The notes beneath the pieces are model-generated. The model saw nothing but the letters and a program-made list of their open reading frames with translations, had not been told where the DNA came from and did no database searches. The position numbers and the translations under genes were made by a program. Shown piece after piece: positions 56,849 through 64,000 of a stretch of DNA of 64,000 nucleotides (position 1 is its first letter; every line of letters begins with the position of its first letter). Source of the DNA: UBA969 sp041694635 (GTDB taxonomy: Bacteria > Planctomycetota > Planctomycetia > Gemmatales > Gemmataceae); the NCBI GenBank assembly GCA_041694635.1, contig JBDNHI010000143.1, forward strand, positions 31,444 to 95,443, in the 5' to 3' direction.

Positions 56849-58356
56849 AATTCTGACTCCATTACCCAAGTATCTTTACTACCACCACCTTGGCTGGAGT
56901 TCACTACTAACGAACCCTTTACAAGGGCGGTTCGCGTTAGTCCACCTGGCAAAACCCAGGTATCGGTGCCACTTATAATATAGGGTCTTAAATCAATATG
57001 CCTTGGAGCAAGTCCTTCTTCTGTCCAAGTGGGGCAAGCAGATAAAGTTACAACAGGTTGAGCAATATAGTTTCTAGGATTAGCTTTGATTTTTTCTTTA
57101 AATTCATCTCGCTGGATTTGGGTAGAATGAGGTCCCATTAACATTCCATAGCCGCCTGATTCATTAACAGCTTTAACCACTAGTTCGTTTAGGTGATCAA
57201 GTACATAAGCAAGGTCTTTTTTCCTAGAACAAATGTAAGTTGGAACATTTTTAAGAATAGGTTCTTCTGAAAGATAGAATCGAATCATATCTTCGACATA
57301 AGGATAGATTGCTTTATCATCACAAATGCCAGTTCCTATAGCATTGGCAATAGTCACATTTCCTTTTAAGTAGGCGTTAAAGAGGTTAGGAACTCCTAAG
57401 AGGCTATCTTTTCTAAAAGCTTTAGGATCTAAAAATTCATCATCAATCCTACGATAAATAATATCAACCCGTTTAGGTCCTGCGGTGGTTTTCATATAAA
57501 CGAAATTATTATGAACAAAAAGATCGTTGCCCATAACTAGTTCAATACCCATATTGCCAGCAAGAAAAGTATGTTCGAAATAAGCGGAATTAAATGGTCC
57601 AGGTGTTAGCAATGCAAGGGTTGGGTTAGAAGAAGAATTTTCGGGAGCTACTGAAATAAGTGCATCGCGAAGCTTTTGAGGATAATCTTCAACTCTTCGA
57701 ACCTTAATGTTTTTAAATAAATCTGGAAAAATTCGCTTCATCACAACGCGGTTTTCAATCACATAACTTACCCCAGAAGGGGTTCTGCCGTTATCTTCAA
57801 GAACTAAGAATTCACCATCAGTATTTCTAATTAAATCGGTTCCAAGAATGTGAATATACTGTTTACCCGGTGGAGTAAAGCCGATCATTTCTTTCCTAAA
57901 ACCTTGCGAAGACTCAATCATATCTCTTGGAATAACTTTGTCGTTTACGATCTTTTGGTCGTGGTAAACATCATAAAGAAAAAGGTTAAGTGCTTTGGTT
58001 CGTTGTTTTAGCCCGGTTTCTAAACGATCCCATTCTTTTTTCTCAACGGGCCTAGGAACTAGGTCGAAGGGGAATATCTTTTCTACCCCCCTGCAATCAG
58101 AATAAACAGAAAAGGTAATACCTTGGGTGACGAAAGCCAAATCTGCAGCAGATCGTTTATCTTGAAATTCATGTGGCGATAATTTGCCTATAGACTCGAC
58201 CAGTGTTTTGCAGTGGGCGTGGGGTTTTCCATCCCAGTCAAGCAGGTCATCCCAAGCTTTTTCGTGATGTTTGTAGGAAGTAAAAATCGATTCTGGTTTA
58301 ACTGTTGCGGAAGATTCTAACCCAATATTTCGCTGGGCATTAGTTTTCACAACCAT
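56845..58356 (-). CDS. circularly permuted ATP-grasp type 2 protein
   Basis: First gene of the ATP-grasp/alpha-E/transglutaminase operon. 503 residues of DUF404/DUF407 type: FSVYSDCRGVEKIFPFDLVPR near the N terminus, VLEDNGRTPSGVSYVIENRVVMKRIFPDL, then ANAIGTGICDDKAIYPYVEDMIRFYL and SQGGGSKDTWV at the C terminus. These proteins are predicted peptide or amide ligases. ATG 58356 (AGGA at 10 bases) is preferred over the extension to 58410. It resembles the N-terminal half of the 857-residue gene two genes downstream. Confidence 0.9.
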   Translation of the reverse strand: MVVKTNAQRNIGLESSATVKPESIFTSYKHHEKAWDDLLDWDGKPHAHCKTLVESIGKLSPHEFQDKRSAADLAFVTQGITFSVYSDCRGVEKIFPFDLVPRPVEKKEWDRLETGLKQRTKALNLFLYDVYHDQKIVNDKVIPRDMIESSQGFRKEMIGFTPPGKQYIHILGTDLIRNTDGEFLVLEDNGRTPSGVSYVIENRVVMKRIFPDLFKNIKVRRVEDYPQKLRDALISVAPENSSSNPTLALLTPGPFNSAYFEHTFLAGNMGIELVMGNDLFVHNNFVYMKTTAGPKRVDIIYRRIDDEFLDPKAFRKDSLLGVPNLFNAYLKGNVTIANAIGTGICDDKAIYPYVEDMIRFYLSEEPILKNVPTYICSRKKDLAYVLDHLNELVVKAVNESGGYGMLMGPHSTQIQRDEFKEKIKANPRNYIAQPVVTLSACPTWTEEGLAPRHIDLRPYIISGTDTWVLPGGLTRTALVKGSLVVNSSQGGGSKDTWVMESEL

Positions 58357-58629
58357 TATGCAAAGTCCTAAATGGGGGTCCTTAAGTTCAATACCACTAT
58401 ATTTAAGCAAATCCCGTGCCTATTATTACAAATCTTGGTTCATTTGGAAGATGGCTTTGAACGAAGTGGTTTTTAAAGCCCGAGCTAATACTAACAAACT
58501 TTAAAGTTTAAAGTTTCTTCTACCCTAAATGGGTTTTCCATATCTCGTACTGCTATGAAATTAGGCAGGACTGCCTGATTTTGATCATAGCACTCCTGCC
58601 TAATTTTTAACTAAATCTATTTGATCTAA
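58357..58629 (-). other. 273-bp gap with terminator
   Basis: Between the ATP-grasp operon start and the beta-barrel gene end. Besides the hairpin at 58558-58606 it holds the promoter region of the ATP-grasp operon, in which I could not pick convincing -35/-10 boxes. Confidence 0.4.
58558..58606 (-). terminator. 13-bp hairpin after the beta-barrel gene
   Basis: AAATTAGGCAGGA (58558-58570) pairs perfectly with TCCTGCCTAATTT (58594-58606), loop 23 bases. It begins 24 bases beyond the stop of the minus-strand gene and the arms carry A/T runs at the base. A smaller GGCAGGACTGCC palindrome overlaps the left arm. Confidence 0.7.
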
Positions 58630-59868
58630 TTAATACATATACTCCAAGCTAAAGTTAAGGCCCTGTGCCCAGATATAGCTTTGTGACATACTGAAACTTG
58701 GACTTTGTGGCCCGCCTGTTGTAGAGGAGTTAGGCAAAAGGTTTGGATTGATAGTCGTGTTTACAATATTTGCAGAGCGAACCACCCCGGTCCAAACTAA
58801 GAAGTTATAGCCTAAACTTGCCTTAAGTGAGTCGGTTAGCATGTATCCAGCACGGGTGTTGAGTTGTGGTATGACTGAAACAGCTTTGTTGCCAACATTT
58901 CCAATATTACTTGATAAAGCGTAAAGTCCCCCAACCGAGTTAATGACATCTGTGCCCGGAACAAAAACCTGAGTAGAGCCAGAAACATTAGCAGAACTTT
59001 GATTCATACCAAGTGCGATTCGAAAAGTTGTTTGGAACGAAAAATTTCCCGTGTTGTACTCCCCTGCAAAGCCTGTTTCAAAGCCATTAAAAGTGTTGGA
59101 AGTTTTAAACATATCTGTGGAATTAACTGTGGTTCCTACCGCAACAAAGTTTGAATTATCAAGATTAATGCTAGTAAGATTAGAATAAATATTAAGGCTA
59201 TCAGAAAAAGTGAGGGCCCTATAACCAACTAAAGCGTCGAGTCTAAATTTGTTGGTTTGAAAAGCAGTTAGATTCTGTCGGAAGCCAATGCCACCACCTA
59301 CAAGTCCGTTCGTAGTAGCGTGAGCAGCAATACTGCCCGAAACATCGCCAGGAAACGCAATTCTAACTGCAGATGCTTGGCCATCAAGTGCATTAGTAAA
59401 TGGTCTAGCAAGAATTGCAGAGCCATTAGAATTTACATTATAATCTTGGGCAAGATTTTCCAAAAAGAAGAAATCAGCCTCAATAGCGATATCAGGGGTA
59501 TTTGGGAGCCAATAGCCACCAGAAAACTTACCCCCCGAGCGCAAGCCATCGTTTGCCCAATTTCCACCAATAAGTGTGGAAGACCCGGGTGCACCTAATA
59601 CACCAGCTTGCCCTGCACTTGTTCCAACCGTACTTGTTGTGGCGATTGCAGGTAAATTCTGCCCACGCATCCACCAAAGAAGGTACTCAGCATCTACCCA
59701 AGCTTTTTTCTGGACTGCAACTGCAGGGTTGGCAATTGCAGCATTAACTTCAGCGATCTCATTTTTATTTTCAACACCAGCTTTTTCTAAGGGAGTACCC
59801 GTTTGCCCATTCACCATTGGCACCAGCGCTAACATTGTGAAAAGTGTTTTTAAGTTCAAGCACTTCAT
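58630..59868 (-). CDS. BBP7-type outer-membrane beta-barrel protein
   Basis: 412 residues with a signal peptide (NLKTLFTMLALVPMVNG then Q) and a following linker. The KAWVDAEYLLWWMRG segment is the signature of the planctomycete BBP7 family of putative beta-barrel porins, whose barrel is predicted from alternating strands such as AIEADFFFLE and FSLEYMY at the end. The C-terminal aromatic residue fits an outer-membrane insertion signal. GGGGAG lies upstream of ATG 59868. The ATP-grasp operon follows downstream. Function probably transport or surface structure, not known. Confidence 0.82.
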   Translation of the reverse strand: MKCLNLKTLFTMLALVPMVNGQTGTPLEKAGVENKNEIAEVNAAIANPAVAVQKKAWVDAEYLLWWMRGQNLPAIATTSTVGTSAGQAGVLGAPGSSTLIGGNWANDGLRSGGKFSGGYWLPNTPDIAIEADFFFLENLAQDYNVNSNGSAILARPFTNALDGQASAVRIAFPGDVSGSIAAHATTNGLVGGGIGFRQNLTAFQTNKFRLDALVGYRALTFSDSLNIYSNLTSINLDNSNFVAVGTTVNSTDMFKTSNTFNGFETGFAGEYNTGNFSFQTTFRIALGMNQSSANVSGSTQVFVPGTDVINSVGGLYALSSNIGNVGNKAVSVIPQLNTRAGYMLTDSLKASLGYNFLVWTGVVRSANIVNTTINPNLLPNSSTTGGPQSPSFSMSQSYIWAQGLNFSLEYMY

Positions 59869-60200
59869 TATATTCTCCCCGTAATCCTTTGAACTGTTCC
59901 GACCTCGGAACACTATACAAAACAACTATGCATAATAATTATCGGCAATAAGCTAGGTTAACTTTGCTATATTTGTTGAAAATGCAGGTTGAAGCGAATT
60001 TAATTTTAATGCCGAAGTTGTCAAATGGGCAAGTTAGATGAGCTTGGTGATAAAAGAGTGACGCTTTTGAAAAAAAATGAGTTTTTTAATCTTTTTTCTT
60101 CCGCACCGTTATAATTACGGTGGCATTATGCCGATTGTATAAATTGTGTCGATAAATCTTTCGGTTTGATTTGTTCAAGAGTTTCTTTTGTGGAGATGTT
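59869..60200. other. 332-bp divergent intergenic region
   Basis: Between the beta-barrel gene (minus) and the cyclophilin-type gene (plus). Both ends carry ribosome binding sites (GGGGAG and TGGAG). A small inverted repeat GGCAT-T-ATGCC lies at 60122-60132, about 70 bases before the plus-strand start. No clear promoter elements or RNA seen. Confidence 0.4.
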
Positions 60201-61628
60201 ATGTTTAAAATTATTTCTAAGGTTTTTGATCGCCTCCTTAATAAACCAAAAAAAGCCACCAGATTACAGTCCTTTAGGCCTGAATTGGAATCCTTTGAAG
60301 AAAGAATCACTCCTGTAACCTCAATTATATATGCTAACGGTTTGCTCAATGGATCTGTAATCGTTGATGGTGGTACTAAGGGTGTTTCCGGAGTAAATAT
60401 TGGCATTACTGGCGAAACCACAACTGGCCGAGCCGTAAATTATTCCATTGTTACTAATGCGAATGGTAATTTCTCCATCAACCAACTTCTTCCCGGTTCT
60501 TATACCGTTACACGATCAACTCCAGCGGGCTTTTTATCTGGTTCAACAGCAACTTCGGCTCAATTAAATATTGTTGAAGGGCAAAGCATTTCCCAAACCC
60601 TTGGTCTTGGTGGACTTACCCCTGCAAAAGTTTCTTTAAACTTATGGGCCAGCGGGGTTAATTCGGGTATCACCGCTCCTACCGCTGGTTCTGGTACCGC
60701 CATTGGTTTTACTATGACCCAGCTTAAACCTTTAACAAACCAAACCGTTGCGGCTAATTCTACCACTTATCTAAATCTTGCTTCTTTTAATCTTAGCCCT
60801 GACACTACCAACACAACGATTACATTTAACACTTCCAAAGGTGCTATTGATGTAACGCTGCTGGATTCTGATGCCCCAATTTCCGTTACCAATTATTTAA
60901 GTTATATTCAAAATAGTGCTTATACTAATGATTTGTTCCACCGTATGGCAAATTTAAGTGGGAGTGGGGCTCCGCAAATACTACAAGGCGGCCAGTTTAC
61001 TACAAATTCCACAGGACCTAATGTTTCTATTTTTACAAATGTGGCAACTTATCAGCCTATTGCGAATGAATTTGATGCTTCTCGCCCAAATAGCATTGGT
61101 TCCCTGGCAATGGCAAGAACTTCGGACCTTAATAGTGCAACTAGTCAATTCTATTTCAACCTTACAGATAACACCAGTTCCCTTGGGCAAACTGGTAATG
61201 GTTATGCCGTCTTTGGTAATGTTGCAAATGCCACTAGTTTGACTAATCTGCAAAGCTTTGCAACCAGTTATACTGCACAGGCTGCCACTATAAATTCAAA
61301 TGTCCTCGCCACAATGCCAGCATTAACTGGGGCAACCCCTGCAGTTCCCAATGATCCGATAGGAACCTTAACAAGCAATCTTGCGATCACTAATACGATC
61401 ACTGGTGCAACCCCCACAGGGTTTTTAAATTACCTTGTCAGCAGTGATAATCCATTAGTAATCGCCACCATTGGTAGCCTTAGTGGAACATTTTCTCCTA
61501 GTCAAATTCAGATAGTTGCAAGTCCCCTGCCAACTGGAGTCACATCTGCAACCGCTACAATCACAGTAACACTCATTGATAATCGTAATGAAGCGGTGAT
61601 CCAAACATTTAAAGTAACTGTGCAATAA
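60201..61628 (+). CDS. secreted cyclophilin-type peptidyl-prolyl isomerase with planctomycete N-terminal tag
   Basis: 475 residues. The N terminus contains FRPELESFEERITPVTS, like the LExLEDRxxP tag on many planctomycete exported proteins. Residues about 50-130 look like a carboxypeptidase-regulatory/SdrD B-type beta domain with SINQLLPGSYTV. Residues about 210-365 are cyclophilin-like (FHRMANL, ILQGGQFT, SLAMARTSDLNSATSQFYFNL), the isomerase core. The last 110 residues are beta-rich, Thr- and Ala-rich. An arginine expected at the catalytic centre is present in FHRM. ATG 60201 follows TGGAG. A strong terminator follows. Confidence 0.88.
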   Translation: MFKIISKVFDRLLNKPKKATRLQSFRPELESFEERITPVTSIIYANGLLNGSVIVDGGTKGVSGVNIGITGETTTGRAVNYSIVTNANGNFSINQLLPGSYTVTRSTPAGFLSGSTATSAQLNIVEGQSISQTLGLGGLTPAKVSLNLWASGVNSGITAPTAGSGTAIGFTMTQLKPLTNQTVAANSTTYLNLASFNLSPDTTNTTITFNTSKGAIDVTLLDSDAPISVTNYLSYIQNSAYTNDLFHRMANLSGSGAPQILQGGQFTTNSTGPNVSIFTNVATYQPIANEFDASRPNSIGSLAMARTSDLNSATSQFYFNLTDNTSSLGQTGNGYAVFGNVANATSLTNLQSFATSYTAQAATINSNVLATMPALTGATPAVPNDPIGTLTSNLAITNTITGATPTGFLNYLVSSDNPLVIATIGSLSGTFSPSQIQIVASPLPTGVTSATATITVTLIDNRNEAVIQTFKVTVQ

Positions 61629-61644
61629 TAAGTGATGATAATTT

Positions 61645-61682
61645 AAAAGGCCAAAACACAAATAAGTGTTTTGGCCTTTTTT
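61645..61682. terminator. rho-independent terminator between convergent genes
   Basis: A 15-bp perfect stem (AAAAGGCCAAAACAC at 61645-61659 with GTGTTTTGGCCTTTT at 61666-61680) and 6-base loop, with T-runs on both sides when read on either strand. Placed between the cyclophilin gene stop and the stop of the converging small gene. Confidence 0.92.
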
Positions 61683-61699
61683 GTATAACATTAATGGTT

Positions 61700-62179
61700 T
61701 TAGTAACCATCTAAGGCATTAAACCAATCGTAAACAAAATGTCGTGCGTCCATAGTAGTTTTATAATCGCCAGAGATTTCGCCATTAGTAGATCGGTAGA
61801 CAATATTTTCCAAGGCCCAGTTATCTTGAACAAGCCTGTAAATCGCTTGCCATTGTAAAAATGACTCTGAATTATTTTCTAATAATGCGTTTGTAGCTAA
61901 CAACATAGTTGCGCAATCTTTTGAAGTTTTAACCCTAGCACGAAATTTAACCACAGCGAAATAAGGAATAACTTTATTACCTGTGCTTGTTGTTTCAATG
62001 TTGTAGCTTATGAGGTCAAACTTTCGCCTAAAGTAAGTGGTGCTAGTACCATTATTTAACAAAATCACTCTCTCTGCTGTGCCTTTACTTTTTAAAGTAT
62101 CAAAACTCTTTTGGATTATCGAGGTGTCAGGTTGGTCGACACTAAGAAAAACTAATAAACAGAAACTTGTGATATTCAT
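61700..62179 (-). CDS. small exported protein of unknown function
   Basis: 159 residues from ATG 62179 (AGGA upstream). An N-terminal hydrophobic stretch TSFCLLVFLSVDQ suggests export. The mature part has several tyrosines, phenylalanines and lysines but no motif I recognise, and the C terminus ends FNALDGY. It follows the serine-hydrolase gene on the minus strand at a distance of 79 bases and ends at a terminator. Length and coding appearance support a real gene; no function inferred. Confidence 0.6.
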   Translation of the reverse strand: MNITSFCLLVFLSVDQPDTSIIQKSFDTLKSKGTAERVILLNNGTSTTYFRRKFDLISYNIETTSTGNKVIPYFAVVKFRARVKTSKDCATMLLATNALLENNSESFLQWQAIYRLVQDNWALENIVYRSTNGEISGDYKTTMDARHFVYDWFNALDGY

Positions 62180-62258
62180 AATTTTAATCCTTTGCAATGA
62201 TAAATCTTAGTGGATTATTGTTTAAAAACAAATAACTACACTGTTAATAACCATAGTT

Positions 62259-63434
62259 TTACGGGTTTTGTTTAAAAAGCGATTCCGCTGATTTTTTAAA
62301 TACATCTTTGCTTTTTCCCCCATCTTTAGGAAAGCCAGCGTGTTGTACCATATAAACAGTAATAAGATTAGATTTTATATCAATATTCATATTTGTGGAT
62401 TGAGCTCCCCCGTGACCATAGTTTTCCCCATTAACCGACCATCCTAATCCATAACTTTCTTTTAAAGAAGAATCGGTTTGTCGAGTTGTCATTGCTAAAA
62501 TCGATTTCTCTGAAAGAATTTTCATTCCTTTGTGTGTACCCATATTTAGTACCATTTGGCAAAAATAGGCTACATCCTTTGCAGTAGAAAATAAACCACC
62601 TGCTGGCATAGGTTGGCGCTTTGGATTGTTTAGCGGATAGATAAGTTGGCTTATCACTGTTTCTTCTAGATTATTTTTAGTTGCATCAGGTTTATACGAT
62701 TTTGCCAGCCTGCTAATCTGCTCTTCATTTGGCCAGAAGGTGGTGTCTTTCATTCCCAATGGCTTGAATAATTTAGTGTTCAAAAATTCTTCATAAGGCA
62801 TATTGCTGACCACTTCGATGATTCTTCCTGCGGTATTAATGCCACTGTTTGAATAAGCGTATTTCGTGCCTGGTTCAGATTGTAATGGCGTCATTGCATA
62901 ACTGCGAACTGCATCACGCAAGGCTAGTCCATCAAGTGTCGGAACTTCCATTGCAGACCTAAAAGGCATACCACTAGTATGATTAAGAATATCTTTGATT
63001 GTGATCAGTCTTTGTGTTTTTTTAAGTAAGATAGTTTCATCATTTTGATTGATTGCAATTCTAATTCCTCTAAATTCAGGTAGATATTTCTCGATCGGGT
63101 CGTTTAATGATAATTTACCTTCATCTACCAAAATCATTAAAGCAGCAGCAGTAATAGGCTTAGATTGAGAAGCAATCCAGAACACACAATCCTCCTGCAT
63201 TTTTTTATCAGTTTTTATATCTTGTAAACCAACTGTTTCTATCGTTAATATTTTTTCTTTATTTGCAACTAAGACCACGGCGCCAGCAAGCGAGTTACTA
63301 GCAACAAAGGGTTGCAAAGATTTAGTAAGTGAACCTTTTTCATAATTCTCTGCTTGGGCAGAACTGTTAGAACTAGAAAAAACAAGAATTAACGCTAGTT
63401 TACAAACTAGCAATTGGAATCGGTTGCTTATCAT
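62259..63434 (-). CDS. serine hydrolase (class C beta-lactamase / esterase fold)
   Basis: 391 residues with signal peptide. All three catalytic elements are visible: SxxK as SQSK near residue 90 (WIASQSKPITAAAL), YSN near residue 195 (YAYSNSGIN), and HGG near 350 (GHGGAQSTN). This family includes class C beta-lactamases, penicillin-binding proteins and esterases; without AmpC-specific context esterase or peptidase is as likely. It may be co-transcribed with the small exported protein downstream. Confidence 0.92.
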   Translation of the reverse strand: MISNRFQLLVCKLALILVFSSSNSSAQAENYEKGSLTKSLQPFVASNSLAGAVVLVANKEKILTIETVGLQDIKTDKKMQEDCVFWIASQSKPITAAALMILVDEGKLSLNDPIEKYLPEFRGIRIAINQNDETILLKKTQRLITIKDILNHTSGMPFRSAMEVPTLDGLALRDAVRSYAMTPLQSEPGTKYAYSNSGINTAGRIIEVVSNMPYEEFLNTKLFKPLGMKDTTFWPNEEQISRLAKSYKPDATKNNLEETVISQLIYPLNNPKRQPMPAGGLFSTAKDVAYFCQMVLNMGTHKGMKILSEKSILAMTTRQTDSSLKESYGLGWSVNGENYGHGGAQSTNMNIDIKSNLITVYMVQHAGFPKDGGKSKDVFKKSAESLFKQNP

Positions 63435-63557
63435 AATTATACTTTCAAAAAATAGATACTTTGCAGAACATAACTACTAGTGCATAAAAGCTAAGCTAAT
63501 TAAAGCTTAAAATAAAGATTAACTTTGAACTTCATTGAAAATGCATTAAAAGTTAGA

Positions 63558-63752
63558 CTATTTTTCTTCGATTGCGTAAAGGTAATTTTTTCCCCTTAGA
63601 AACAGTGTGTTTCCAGAAATTGCTGGGGATGCATCAAACTGATCATTCAATTTATTAGATGAAAGAATTTCAAATTTCAAAGCAGTTATATGACATATTT
63701 TACAGGTATTTATAATTAAAATTATTCGATTTGAATTTTTGCCAGTGCTCAT
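63558..63752 (-). pseudogene. C-terminal remnant of a PQQ-like beta-propeller protein
   Basis: About 64 codons. The last 35 residues, KFEILSSNKL then DASPAISGNTLFLRGKNYLYAI, match the C-terminal blade and end typical of planctomycete PQQ-repeat proteins such as the one at 35059-36300. The first 30 residues do not resemble the fold and no continuation is seen upstream, so this looks like a broken relic. A genuine short gene is less likely. Confidence 0.55.
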
Positions 63753-64000
63753 TCTTAAATTAATTAATCTCTATCCATTAGTGCAATTTAAAAAACTGAA
63801 GAAAAATCACGATTTTAGTTTACCAATTAAAGTTAGCCCTCCTTATATATATCAATACATTAGGACTTACGCAGTTATGTGCACTGGTTGTTGAAACCAA
63901 GGGTTTGCCCTGAAGGCCCGAACGGTATCCTAGAATATCATTGCTTTGAGACTAACCCAGTTAATACCGGTTCTAAAACAGTACTTTTCAAATACCAAAA

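Noticed and set aside
60086..60421. 111-codon minus-strand frame overlapping the cyclophilin gene start
   Set aside because: Antisense to a clear gene with ribosome binding site and family motifs; no supporting signal.

Overview
The window looks like chromosomal DNA of a planctomycete with an AT-rich genome (GC judged by eye to be below about 40%, not calculated). Several protein families abundant in Planctomycetota point this way. These are the PSCyt1/DUF1549/DUF1553 and DUF1501 pair, DUF1080 proteins, a ThuA/dehydrogenase/HEAT/cytochrome fusion of the PVC type, a BBP7-type beta-barrel, a secreted protein with an LESFEERITP-like N-terminal tag, and an FHA/kinase-like coiled-coil giant. No rRNA, tRNA, CRISPR array or complete insertion sequence was found.

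Layout. (1) 1-10190: a respiratory complex I operon, nuoH-I-J-K-L-M-N, with the tail of an upstream gene at the left edge and an APH-like kinase gene fused to the operon end. (2) 10196-11106, minus strand: rpsI and rplM. (3) 11646-15371, plus strand: rny, ymdB and a nucleotide-sugar dehydrogenase, all overlapping. (4) 15375-22347, minus strand: an FHA-coiled-coil-pseudokinase, mutL, and a sigma-54-type response regulator. (5) 22557-24733, plus strand: a degenerate HD-GYP protein and a CPBP protease. (6) 24747-26962, minus strand: a DUF485/ActP-type acetate symporter pair. (7) 26990-39639, minus strand: a Gfo/Idh/MocA oxidoreductase, DUF1080 proteins, a ThuA-dehydrogenase-cytochrome fusion, GIY-YIG, a class II photolyase, a PQQ-propeller protein, two SDRs and a sigma-70-family factor. 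(8) 39833-40738, plus strand: a CarH/LitR-like B12-binding regulator divergent from the sigma gene. (9) 41391-45986: the PSCyt1/DUF1501 pair. (10) 46186-48951: phosphoenolpyruvate carboxylase with an in-frame stop codon near the N terminus. (11) 48948-58356, minus strand: a five-gene ATP-grasp/alpha-E/transglutaminase operon. (12) 58630-63752: a beta-barrel protein, a secreted cyclophilin, a small secreted unknown, a serine hydrolase and a PQQ-protein remnant.

The most interesting signal is the divergent regulator/sigma pair at about 38.8-40.7 kb. The sigma gene has a textbook TTGACA-N17-TAATAT promoter. On both sides of it sit tandem 9-bp repeats carrying an ATCGTT core, in opposite orientation, and a further copy lies in the leader of the regulator gene itself. 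The regulator keeps the W-x9-EH and DxH features of CarH-type adenosylcobalamin photoreceptors, and a class II photolyase lies downstream of the sigma gene on the same strand. Together this suggests a light- or B12-gated sigma-factor switch resembling LitR/LitS and CarH systems, in a lineage and with an operator layout I do not recognise.

Second in interest are the apparent nonsense codon in ppc, a 27-bp in-frame tandem duplication at the start of nuoJ, the ATP-grasp/alpha-E/transglutaminase operon with duplicated modules, and the cluster of catalytically degenerate signalling proteins (pseudokinase, degenerate HD-GYP, regulator with two Fis-like motifs) around mutL.
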